A stretch of DNA of 64,000 nucleotides from Fasciola hepatica. Its lineage: Eukaryota; Platyhelminthes; Trematoda; Plagiorchiida; Fasciolidae. Made by a program: the position numbers and the translations under genes. Of this stretch, positions 51,868 through 63,700 are shown in pieces; the stretch's first letter is position 1, and every line of letters starts with the position of its first letter. Location: positions 1,922,001-1,986,000 of the forward strand of contig CANUEZ040000204.1 in the NCBI GenBank assembly GCA_948099385.1, given 5' to 3'. The notes beneath the pieces were generated by a model, which did no database searches, was not told the DNA's origin, and saw only the letters and a program-made list of their open reading frames with translations.

Positions 51868-53558
51868 CTAAGTAAAACCAAGGCATTCCCTTATGAACAA
51901 TCCACACAGATTGCTCATACAATGCAACAGAGCAGTAGCAGAGTAGATTTGTATAATATGATTCTCCATGCAGCTTGACCACTGAACTGACCATTGAAAA
52001 TGATGGAAGCACTGTACAGCTGTTTGATCCGCTAAGGGAATCATGAGCATTGCTCATGGACAGAGCCCACTCGGAGACACGAACAAGGGTTGGGATGAAC
52101 GAATGTCAGTCGAACACCCAAACCACAAGGCTATCCCATATGGGTCTCAACGCTTTGTTCAACATATACAATACATGATATAGCACAATCCCCAAATCGC
52201 CTTCGGCTTTCGCTTTCGCTTTGAACGGTAACAACCAAATTATCGCACACCGATCCAATCCTATGTTCCATCACTTCTCTATTTATGGGCCTAAGTAAAA
52301 CCAAGGCATTCCCTTATGAACAATCCACACAGATTGCTCATACAATGCAATAGAGCAGTAGCAGAGTAGATTTGTATAAAATGATTCTCCATGCAGCTTG
52401 ACAACGAAACTGACCATTGAAAATTATGGAAGCACTGTACAGCTGTTTGATCCGCTAAGGGAATCATGAGCATTGCACATGGACAGAGCCCACACGGGGA
52501 CATGAAAAAGGGATGTGATGAACGAATGTCAGTCGAACACCCAAACCACAAGGCTATCCGATATGGGTCTCAACGCTTTGTTCAACATATACAATACATG
52601 ATATAGCACAATCCCCAAATTGTCTTCGGCTTTCGCTTTCGCTTTGAACGGTAACAACCAAATTCTCGCACACCGATCCAATCCTATGTTCCATCACTTC
52701 TCTATTTATGGGCCTAAGTAAAACAAAGGCATTCCCTTATGAACAATCCACACAGATTGCTCATACAATGCAATAGAGCAGTAGCAGAATAGAATTGTAT
52801 AATATGATTCTCCATGCAGCTTGACCACGGAACTGATCATGGAAAATGATGGAAGCACTGTACAGCTGTTTGATCCGCTAAGGGAATCATGAGCATTGCA
52901 CATGGACAGAGCCCACACGGGGACACGAACAAGGGTTGGGGTGAACGAATGTCAGTCGAACACCCAAACCACAAGGCTATCCGATATGGGTCTCAACGCT
53001 TTGTTCAACATATACAATACATGATATTGCACAATCTTCAATTTGCTTCGGATTTCGCTTTCGCTTTGAACGGTAACAACCAAATTCTCGCACACCGATC
53101 CAATCCTATGTTCCATCACTTCTCTATTTATGGGCCTAAGTAAAACCAAGGCATTCCCTTATGAACAATCCACACAGATTGCTCATACAATGCAATAGAG
53201 CAGTAGCAGAGTAGATTTGTATAAAATGATTCTCCATGCAGCTTGACAACGAAACTGACCATTGAAAATTATGGAAGCACTGTACAGCTGTTTGATCCGC
53301 TAAGGGAATCATGAGTATTGCACACGGACGGAGCCTACACGAGGACACGAATAAGGGTTGGGGTGAACGAATGTCAGTCGAACACCCAAACCACAAGGAT
53401 ATTCGATATGGGTCTCAACGCTTTGTTCAACATATACAATACATGATATAGCACAATCCCCAAATTGTCTTCGGCTTTCGCTTTCGCTTTGAACGGTAAC
53501 AACCAAATTCTCGCACACCGATCCAATCCTATGTTCCATCACTTCTCTATTTATGGGC
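51868..53558. repeat. Higher-order tetramer, copy 2 (1,691 bp)
   Basis: Almost identical to 50,177-51,867, including the shared 1-bp deletion in the C unit and the rare TTGCTCATGG. Visible differences are CAACAG for CAATAG in the A unit and, in the C unit, AAACAAAGG for AAACCAAGG, GAATAGAATTG for GAGTAGATTTG, TACTATTCT-type changes near it and CACTTTTC-side single-base changes late in the conserved segment. The small number of differences argues for a very recent duplication and against a pure assembly copy. Confidence 0.9.
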
Positions 53559-54827
53559 CTAAGTAAAACCAAGGCATTCCCTTATGAACAATCCACACAG
53601 ATTGCTCATACAATGCAACAGAGCAGTAGCAGAGTAGATTTGTATAATATGATTCTCCATGCAGCTTGACCACGGAACTGACCATTGAAAATTATGGAAG
53701 CACTGTACAGCTGTTTGATCCGCTAAGGGAATCATGAGCATTGCACATGGACAGAGCCCACACGGTGACACGAACAAGGGTTGGGATGAACGAATGTCAG
53801 TCGAACACCCAAACCACAAGGCTATCCGATATGGGTCTCAACGCTTTGTTCAACATATACCATACATGATATAGCACAATCCCCAAATTGTCTTCGGCTT
53901 TCGCTTTCGCTTTGAACGGTAACAACCAAATTCTCGCACACCGATCCAATCCTATGTTCCATCACTTCTCTATTTATGGGCCTAAGTAAAACCAAGGCAT
54001 TCCCTTATGAACAATCCACACAGATTGCTCATACAATGCAATAGAGCAGTAGCAGAGTAGATTTGTATAATATGATTCTCCATGCAGCTTGACCACTGAA
54101 CTGACCATTGAAAATGATGGAAGCACTGTACAGCTGTTTGATCCGCTAAGGGAATCATGAGCATTGCACATGGACAGAGCCCACTCGGAGACACGAACAA
54201 GGGTTGGGATGAACGAATGTCAGTCGAACACCCAAACCACAAGGCTATCCGATATCGGTCTCAAAGCTTTGTTCAACATATACAATACATGATATAGCAC
54301 AATCCCCAAATCGCCTTCGGCTTTCGCTTTCGCTTTGAACGGTAACAACCAAATTATCGCACACCGATCCAATCCTATGTTCCATCACTTCTCTATTTAT
54401 GGGCCTAAGTAAAACCAAGGCATTCCCTTATGAACAATCCACACAGATTGCTCATACAATGCAATAGAGCAGTAGCAGAGTAGATTTGTATAAAATGATT
54501 CTCCATGCAGGTTGACAACGAAACTGACCATTGAAAATTATGGAAGCACTGTACAGCTGTTTGATCCGCTAAGGGAATCATGAGCATTGCACATGGACAG
54601 AGCCCACACGGGGACATGAACAAGGGATGTGATGAACGAATGTCAGTCGAACACCCAAACCACAAGGCTATCCGATATGGGTCTCAACGCTTTGTTCAAC
54701 ATATACAATACATGATATAGCACAATCCCCAAATTGTCTTCGGCTTTCGCTTTCGCTTTGAACGGTAACAACCAAATTCTCGCACACCGATCCAATCCTA
54801 TGTTCCATCACTTCTCTATTTATGGGC
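53559..54827. repeat. Higher-order trimer E-A-B, copy 1 (1,269 bp)
   Basis: Unit E (53,559) has CAACAG, CACGGTGACACG and ATATACCATACATG. It is followed by A-type (53,982, GACCACTGAACTG) and B-type (54,405, GACAACGAAACTG with GGGATGTGATG) units related to those of the tetramer just upstream. A and B types thus take part in both a 4-unit and a 3-unit repeat. Confidence 0.88.
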
Positions 54828-56096
54828 CTAAGTAAAACCAAGGCATTCCCTTATGAACAATCCACACAGATTGCTCATACAATGCAACAGAGCAGTAGCA
54901 GAGTAGATTTGTATAATATGATTCTCCATGCAGCTTGACCACGGAACTGACCATTGAAAATGATGGAAGCACTGTACAGCTGTTTGATCCGCTAAGGGAA
55001 TCATGAGCATTGCACATGGACAGAGCCCACACGGTGACACGAACAAGGGTTTGGATGAACGAATGTCAGTCGAACACCCAAACCACAAGGCTATCCGATA
55101 TGGGTCTCAACGCTTTGTTCAACATATACCATACATGATATAGCACAATCCCCAAATTGTCTTCGGCTTTCGCTTTCGCTTTGAACGGTAACAACCAAAT
55201 TCTCGCACACCGATCCAATCCTATGTTCCATCACTTCTCTATTTATGGGCCTAAGTAAAACCAAGGCATTCCCTTATGAACAATCCACACAGATTGCTCA
55301 TACAATGCAATAGAGCAGTAGCAGAGTAGATTTGTATAATATGATTCTCCATGCAGCTTGACCACTGAACTGACCATTGAAAATGATGGAAGCACTGTAC
55401 AGCTGTTTGATCCGCTAAGGGAATCATGAGCATTGCACATGGACAGAGCCCACTCGGAGACACGAACAAGGGTTGGGATGAACGAATGTCAGTCGAACAC
55501 CCAAACCACAAGGCTATCCCATATGGGTCTCAACGCTTTGTTCAACATATACAATACATGATATAGCACAATCCCCAAATCGCCTTCGGCTTTCGCTTTC
55601 GCTTTGAACGGTAACAACCAAATTATCGCACACCGATCCAATCCTATGTTCCATCACTTCTCTATTTATGGGCCTAAGTAAAACCAAGGCATTCCCTTAT
55701 GAACAATCCACACAGATTGCTCATACAATGCAATAGAGCAGTAGCAGAGTAGATTTGTATAAAATGATTCTCCATGCAGCTTGACAACGAAACTGACCAT
55801 TGAAAATTATGGAAGCACTGTACAGCTGTTTGATCCGCTAAGGGAATCATGAGCATTGCACATGGACAGAGCCCACACGGGGACATGAACAAGGGATGTG
55901 ATGAACGAATGTCAGTCGAACACCCAAACCACAAGGCTATCCGATATGGGTCTCAACGCTTTGTTCAACATATACAATACATGATATAGCACAATCCCCA
56001 AATTGTCTTCGGCTTTCGCTTTCGCTTTGAACGGTAACAACCAAATTCTCGCACACCGATCCAATCCTATGTTCCATCACTTCTCTATTTATGGGC
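54828..56096. repeat. Higher-order trimer E-A-B, copy 2 (1,269 bp)
   Basis: Duplicate of 53,559-54,827 with the same CAACAG/CGGTGACACG/ATACCATAC unit, then A and B types. It differs by GGGTTTGGATG and AAAATGATGG in the E unit and by CCCATATGGG in the A unit. It is followed by another C-type unit (56,097, with GAATAGAATTG and GATCATGG) and a hybrid unit (56,520) that starts like B and ends like E. Confidence 0.88.
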
Positions 56097-57787
56097 CTAA
56101 GTAAAACAAAGGCATTCCCTTATGAACAATCCACACAGATTGCTCATACAATGCAATAGAGCAGTAGCAGAATAGAATTGTATAATATGATTCTCCATGC
56201 AGCTTGACCACGGAACTGATCATGGAAAATGATGGAAGCACTGTACAGCTGTTTGATCCGCTAAGGGAATCATGAGCATTGCACATGGACAGAGCCCACA
56301 CGGGGACACGAACAAGGGTTGGGGTGAACGAATGTCAGTCGAACACCCAAACCACAAGGCTATCCGATATGGGTCTCAACGCTTTGTTCAACATATACAA
56401 TACATGATATAGCACAATCCCCAAATTGGCTTCGGCTTTCGCTTTCGCTTTGAACGGTAACAACCAAATTCTCGCACACCGATCCAATCCTATGTTCCAT
56501 CACTTCTCTATTTATGGGCCTAAGTAAAACCAAGGCATTCCCTTATGAACAATCCACACAGATTGCTCATACAATGCAATAGAGCAGTAGCAGAGTAGAT
56601 TTGTATAAAATGATTCTCCATGCAGCTTGACAACGAAACTGACCATTGAAAATTATGGAAGCACTGTACAGCTGTTTGATCCGCTAAGGGAATCATGAGC
56701 ATTGCACATGGACAGAGCCCACACGGTGACACGAACAAGGGTTGGGATGAACGAATGTCAGTCGAACACCCAAACCACAAGGCTATCCGATATGGGTCTC
56801 AACGCTTTGTTCAACATATACCATACATGATATAGCACAATCCCCAAATTGTCTTCGGCTTTCGCTTTCGCTTTGAACGGTAACAACCAAATTCTCGCAC
56901 ACCGATCCAATCCTATGTTCCATCACTTCTCTATTTATGGGCCTAAGTAAAACCAATGCATTCCCTTATGAACAATCCACACAGATTGCTCATACAATGC
57001 AATAGAGCAGTAGCAGAGTAGATTTGTATAATATGATTCTCCATGCAGCTTGACCACGGAACTGACCATTGAAAATGATGGAAGCACTGTACAGCTGTTT
57101 GATCCGCTAAGGGAATCATGAGCATTGCACATGGACAGAGCCCACACGGGGACACGAACAAGGGTTGGGGTGAACGAATGTCAGTCGAACACCCAAACCA
57201 CAAGGCTATCCGATATGGGTCCCAACGCTTTGTTCAACATATACAATACATGATATTGCACAATCTTCAAATTGCTTCGGATTTCGCTTTCGCTTTGAAC
57301 GGTAACAACCAAATTCTCGCACACCGATCCAATCCTATGTTCCATCACTTCTCTATTTATGGGCCTAAGTAAAACCAACGCATTCCCTTATGAACAATCC
57401 ACACAGATTGCTCATACAATGCAATAGAGCAGTAGCAGAGTAGATTTGCATAATATGATTCTCCATGCAGCTTGACCACGGTAGTGACCATTGAAAATTA
57501 TAGAAGCACTGTACAGCTGTTTGATCCGCTAAAGGAATCATGAGTATTGCACACGGACAGAGCCTACACGAGGACACGAATAAGGGTTGGGATGAACGAA
57601 TGTCAGTCGAACACCCAAATCACAAGGCTATCCCATATGGGTCTCAACGCTTTGATCAACATATACAATACATGATATAGCACAATCCCCAAATCGCCTT
57701 CGGCTTTCGCTTTCGCTTTGAACGGTAACAACCAAATTCTCGCACACCGATCCAATCCTATGTTCCATCACTTCTCTATTTATGGGC

Positions 57788-60700
57788 CTAAGTAAAACCA
57801 AGGCATTCCCTTATGAACAATCCACACAGATTGCTCATACAATGCAACAGAGCAGTAGCAGAGTAGATTTGTATAATATGATTCTCCATGCAGCTTGAAC
57901 ACGGAACTGACCATTGAAAATTATGGAAGCACTGTACAGCTGTTTGATCCGCTAAGGGAATCATGAGCATTGCACATGGACAGAGCCCACACGGGGAGAT
58001 GAACAAGGGATGGGATGAACGAATGTCAGTCGAACACCCAAACCACAAGGCTATCCGATATGGGTCTGAACGCTTTGTTCAACATATACAATACATGATA
58101 TAGCACAATCCCTAAATTGGCTTCGGCTTTCGCTTTCGCTTTGAATGGTAACAACCAAATTCTCGCACACCGATCCAATCCTATGTTCCATCACTTCTCT
58201 ATTTATGGGCCTAAGTAAAACCAATGCATTCCCTTATGAACAATCCACACAGATTGCTCATACAATGCAATAGAGCAGTAGCAGAGTAGATTTGTATAAT
58301 ATGATTCTCCATGCAGCTTGAACACTGAACTGACCATTGAAAATTATGCAAGCACTGTACAGCTGTTTGATCCGCAAAGGGAATCATGAGCATTGCACAT
58401 GGACAGAGCCCACTCGGAGACACGAACAAGGGTTGGGGTGAACGAATGTCAGTCGAACACCCAAAGCACGAGCACCTCCGATATGGGTCTCAACGCTCTG
58501 TTCAACATTTACAATATATGATATAGCACAATCCCCAAATTGGCTTCGGCTTTCGCTTTCGCTTTGAACGGTAACAACCAAATTCTCGCACACCGATCCA
58601 ATCCTATGTTCCATCACTTCTCTATTTATGGGCCTAAGTAAAACCAAGGCATTCCCCTATGAACAATCCACACAGATTGCTCATACAATGCGATAGAGCA
58701 GTAGCAGAGTAGATTTGTATAATATGATTCTCCATGCAGCCTAAAAACTGAACTGACCATTGAAAATTATGGAAGCACTGTACAGATGTTTGATCCGCTA
58801 AGGGAATCATGAGCATTGCACATGGACAGAGCCCACTCGGAGATACGAACAAGGGTTGGGGTGAACGAATGTCAGTCGAACACCCAAACAACAAGGCTAT
58901 CCCAAATGGGTCTGAACGCTTTGTTCAACATATACAATACATGATTTAGCACAATCCCCAAATTGGCTTCGGATTCCGCTTTTAATTTGAACGGTAACAA
59001 CCAAATTCTCGCACACCGATCCAATCCTATGTTCCATCACTTCTCTATTTATGGGCCTAAGTAAAAACAAGGCATTCCCCGATGAACAATCCACACAGAT
59101 TGCTCATACAATGCAATAGAGCAGTAGCAGAGTAGATTTGTATAATATGATTCTCCATGCAGCTTGAACACTGAACTGACCATTGAAAATGATGGAAGCA
59201 CTGTACAGCTGTTTGATCCGCTAAGGGAATCATGAGCATTGCACATGGACAGAGCCCACTCGGAGACACGAACAAGGGTTGGGGTGAACGAATGTCAGTC
59301 GAACACCCAAAGCACGAGCCCCTCCGATATGGGTCTCAACGATTTGTTCAACATTTACAATATGAGATATAGCAAAATCCCCAAATTGGCTTCGGCTTTC
59401 GCTTTCGCTTTGAACTGTAACAACCAAATTCTCGCACACCGATCCAATCCTATGTTCCATCACTTCTCTATTTATGGGCCTAAGTAAAACCAAGGCATTC
59501 CCTTATGAACAATCCACACAGATTGCTCATACAATGCAATAGAGCAGTAGCAGAGTAGATGTGTTTAATATGATTCTCCATGCAGCTTGACCACGGAACT
59601 GACCAGTGAAAATGATGGAAGCACTGTACAGCTGTTTGATCCGCTAAGGGAATCATGAGCATTGCCATGGACAGAGCCCACTCGGAGACACGAACAAGGG
59701 TTGGGGTGAACGAATGTCAGTCGAACACCCAAACCACAAGGCTATCCGATATGGGTCTCAACGCTTTGTTCAACATATACACTACATGATATAGCACAAT
59801 CCCCAAATTGGCTTCGGCTTTCGCTTTCGCTTTGAACGGTAACAACCAAATTCTCGCACACCGATCCAATCCTGTGTTCCATCACTTCTCTATTTATGGG
59901 CCTAAGTAAAACCAAGGCATTCTCTTATGAACAATCCACACAGATTGCTCATACAATGCAATAGAGCAGTAGCAGAGTAGATTTGTATAATATGATTCTC
60001 CATGCAGCTTGACCACGGAACTGACCATTGAAAATTATGGAAGCACTGTACAGCTGTTTGATCCGTTAAGGGAATCATGAGCATTGCACACGGACAGAGC
60101 CCACTCGGAGACACGAACAAGGGTTGGGGTAAACGAATGTCAGTCGAACACCCAAACCACAAGGCTATCCGATATGGGTCTGAACGCTTTGTTCAACATA
60201 TACACTACATGATAAAGCACAATCCCCAAATTGGCTTCGGCTTTCGCTTTCGCTTTGAACGGTAACAACCAAATTCTCGCACACCGATCCAATCCTATGT
60301 TCCATCACTTCTCTATTTATTGGCCTAAGTAAAACCAAGGCATTCCCTTATGAACAATCCACACAGATTGCTCATACAATGCAATAGAGCAGTAGCAGAG
60401 TAGATTTGTATAATATGATTCTCCATGCAGCTTGACCACGGAACTGACCATTGAAAATTATGGAAGCACTGTACAGCTGTTTGATCCGCTAAGGGAATCA
60501 TGAGCGTTGCACATGGACAGAGCCCACACGAGGACACGAACAAGGGTTGGGGTGAACGAATGTCAGTCGAACACCCAAACCACAAGGCTATCCGATATGT
60601 GTCTCAACGCTTTGTTCAACAAATACTCTACATGATATAGCACAATCCCCAAATTGGCTTCGGCTTTCGCTTTGAACGGTCACAACCAAATTCTCGCACA

Positions 60701-63700
60701 CCGATCCAATCCTGTGTTCCATCACTTCTCTATTTATGGGCCATAGTAAATACAAGGCATTCCCCGATGAACAATCCACACAGATTGCTCATACAATGCA
60801 ATAGAGCAGTAGCAGAGTAGATTTGCATAATATGATTCTCCATGCAGCTTGAACACTGAACTGACCATTGAAAATTATGGAAGCACTGTACAGCTGTTTG
60901 ATCCGCTAAGGGAATCATGAGCATTGCACATGGACAGAGCCCACACGGGGACACGAACAAGGGTTGGGGTGAACGAATGTCAGTCGAACACCCAAACTAC
61001 AATGCTATCCGATATGGGTCTCAACGCTTTGTTCAACATATACAATACATGATATAGCACAATCCCCAAATTGGCTTCGGATTTCGCTTTCGCTTTGAAC
61101 GGTAACAACCAAATTCTCGCACACCGAACCAATGCTATGTTCCATCACTTCTCTATTTATGGGCCTAAGTAAAACCAAGGCATTCTCTTATGAACAATCC
61201 ACACAGATTGCTCATACAATGCAATAGAGCAGTAGCAGAGTAGATTTGCATAATATGATTCTCCATGCAGCTTGACCACGGAACTGACCATTGAAAATGA
61301 TGGAAGCACTGTACAGCTGTTTGATCCGCTAAGGGAATCATGAGCATTGCACATGGACAGAGCCCACACGGGGACACGAACAAGGGTTGGGGTGAACGAA
61401 TGTCAGTCGAACACCCAAACTACAATGCTATCCGATATGGGTCTCAACGCTTTGTTCAACATATACAATACATGATATAGCACAATCCCCAAATTGGCTT
61501 CGGATTTCGCTTTCGCTTTGAACGGTAACAACCAAATTCTCGCACACCGATCCAATCCTATGTTCCATCACTTCTCTATTTATGGGCCTAAGTAAAACCA
61601 AGGCATTCCCTTATGAACAATCCACACAGATTGCTCATACAATGCAATAGAGCAGTAGCAGTGTAGATTTGTATAATATGATTCTCCATGCAGCTTGACC
61701 ACGGAACTGACCATTGAAAATTATGCAAGCACTGTACAGCTGTTTGATCCGTTAAGGGAATCATGAGCATTGCACACGGACAGAGCCCACTCGGAGACAC
61801 GAACAAGGGTTGGGGTGAACGAATGTCAGTCGAACACCCAAATCAAAAGGCTATCCCATATGGGTCTCAACGCTTTGTTCAACATATACAATACATGATA
61901 TAGCACAATCCCCAAATTGGTTTCGGCTTTCGCTTTCGCTTTGAACGGTAACAACCAAATTCTCGCACACCGATCCACTCCTATGTTCCATCACTTCTCT
62001 ATTTATGGGCCTAAGTAAAACCAAGGCATTCCCTTATGAACAATCCACACAGATTGCTCATACAATGCAATAGAGCAGTAGCAGAGTAGATTTGTATAAT
62101 ATGATTCTCCATGCAGCTTGAACACTGAACTGACCATTGAAAATTATGGAAGCACTGTACAGCTGTTTGATCCGCTAAGGGAATCATGAGCGTTGCACAT
62201 GGACAGAGCCCACTCGGAGACACGAACAAGGGTTGGGGTGAACGAATGTCAGTCGAACACCCAAACCACAAGGCTATCCGATATGGGTTTCAACGCTTCG
62301 TTCAACATATACACTACATGACATAGCACAATCCCCAAATTGGCTCCGGCTTTCGCTTTCGCTGTGAACGGTAACAACCAAATTCACGCACACCGATCCA
62401 ATCCTATGTTCCATCACTTCTCTATTTATGGGCCTAAGTAAAACAAAGGCATTCCCTTATGAACAATCCACACAGATTGCTCATACAATGCAATAGAGCA
62501 GTAGCAGAGTAGATTTGTATAATATGATTCTCCATGCAGCTTGACCACGGAACTGACCATTGAAAATTATGGAAGCACTGTACAGCTGTTTGATCCGCTA
62601 AGGGAATCATGAGCATTGCACATGGACAGAGCCCACTCGGAGACACGAACAAGGGTTGGGGTGAACGAATGTCAGTCGAACACCCAAACCACAAGGCTAT
62701 CCGATATGGGTCTCAACGGTTTGTTCAACATATACAATACATGATATAGCTCAATCCCCAAATTGGCTTCGGCTTTCGCTTTCGCTTTGAACGGTAACAA
62801 CCAAATTCTCGCACACCGATCCAATCCTATGTTCCATCACTTCTCTATTTATGGGCCTAAGTAAAACCAATGCATTCCCTTATGAACAATCCACACAGAT
62901 TGCTCATACAATGCAATAGAGCAGTAGCAGAGTAGATTTGTATAATATGATTCTCCATGCAGCTTGACCACGGAACTGACCATTGAAAATTATGGAAGCA
63001 CTGTACAGCTGTTTGATCCGCTAAGGGAATCATGAGCATTGCACATGGAAAGTGCCCACACGGGGACACGAACAAGGGTTGGGGTGAACGATTGTCAGTC
63101 GAACACCCAAACCACAAGGCTATCCGATATGGGTCTAAACGCTTTGTTCAACATATACAATACATGATATAGCACAATCCCCAAATTGGCTTCGGCTTTC
63201 GCTTTCGCTTTGAACGGTTACAACCAAATTCTCGCACACCGAACCAATCCTATGTTCCATCACTTCTCTATTTATGGGCCTAAGTAAAACCAAGGCTTTC
63301 TCTTATGAACAATCCACACAGATTGCTCATACAATGCAATAGAGCAGTAGCAGAGTAGATTTGTATAATATGATTCGCCATGCAGCTTGACCACGGAACT
63401 GACCATTGAAAATTATGGAATCACTGTACAGATGTTTGATCCGCTAAGGGAATCATGAGCATTGCATATGGACAGAGCCCACACGAGGACACGAACAAGG
63501 GTTGGGGTGAACGAATGTCAGTCGAACACCCAAACCACAAGGCTATCCGATATGGGTCTCAACGCTTTGTTCAACATATACAATATATGATATAGCACAA
63601 TCCCCAAATTGGCTACGGCTTTCGCTATCGCTTTGAATGGTAACAACCAAATTCTCGCACACCGATCCAATCCTATGTTCCATCACTTCTCTATTTATGG

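Larger units (their letters stand above)
29027..57787. repeat. Array section 4: CACACGGGG / GACCACGGAACTG units
   Basis: From the unit at 29,027 the diagnostic positions change together. CACACGGGGACAC largely replaces CACTCGGAGACAC, GAGCATTGC (or GAGTATTGC) replaces GAGCGTTGC, CAAACCACAAGG replaces CAAATCACAAGG, and CAATACATGATAT replaces CACTACTTGATAT. ATTGGC or ATTGTC becomes common in place of ATCGCC. Monomer length is very stable: only three units deviate from 423 bp (51,023, 52,714 and 56,943, all 422). The most recent-looking higher-order duplications of the window lie here. No gene or inserted element is seen. Confidence 0.85.

Noticed and set aside
50177..53558. Assembly artefact as the explanation of the near-identical tetramers
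   Set aside because: The copies differ at several sites, such as CAATAG/CAACAG and GAGTAGATTTG/GAATAGAATTG, so they are not a simple duplicated contig piece; only read depth could settle it.
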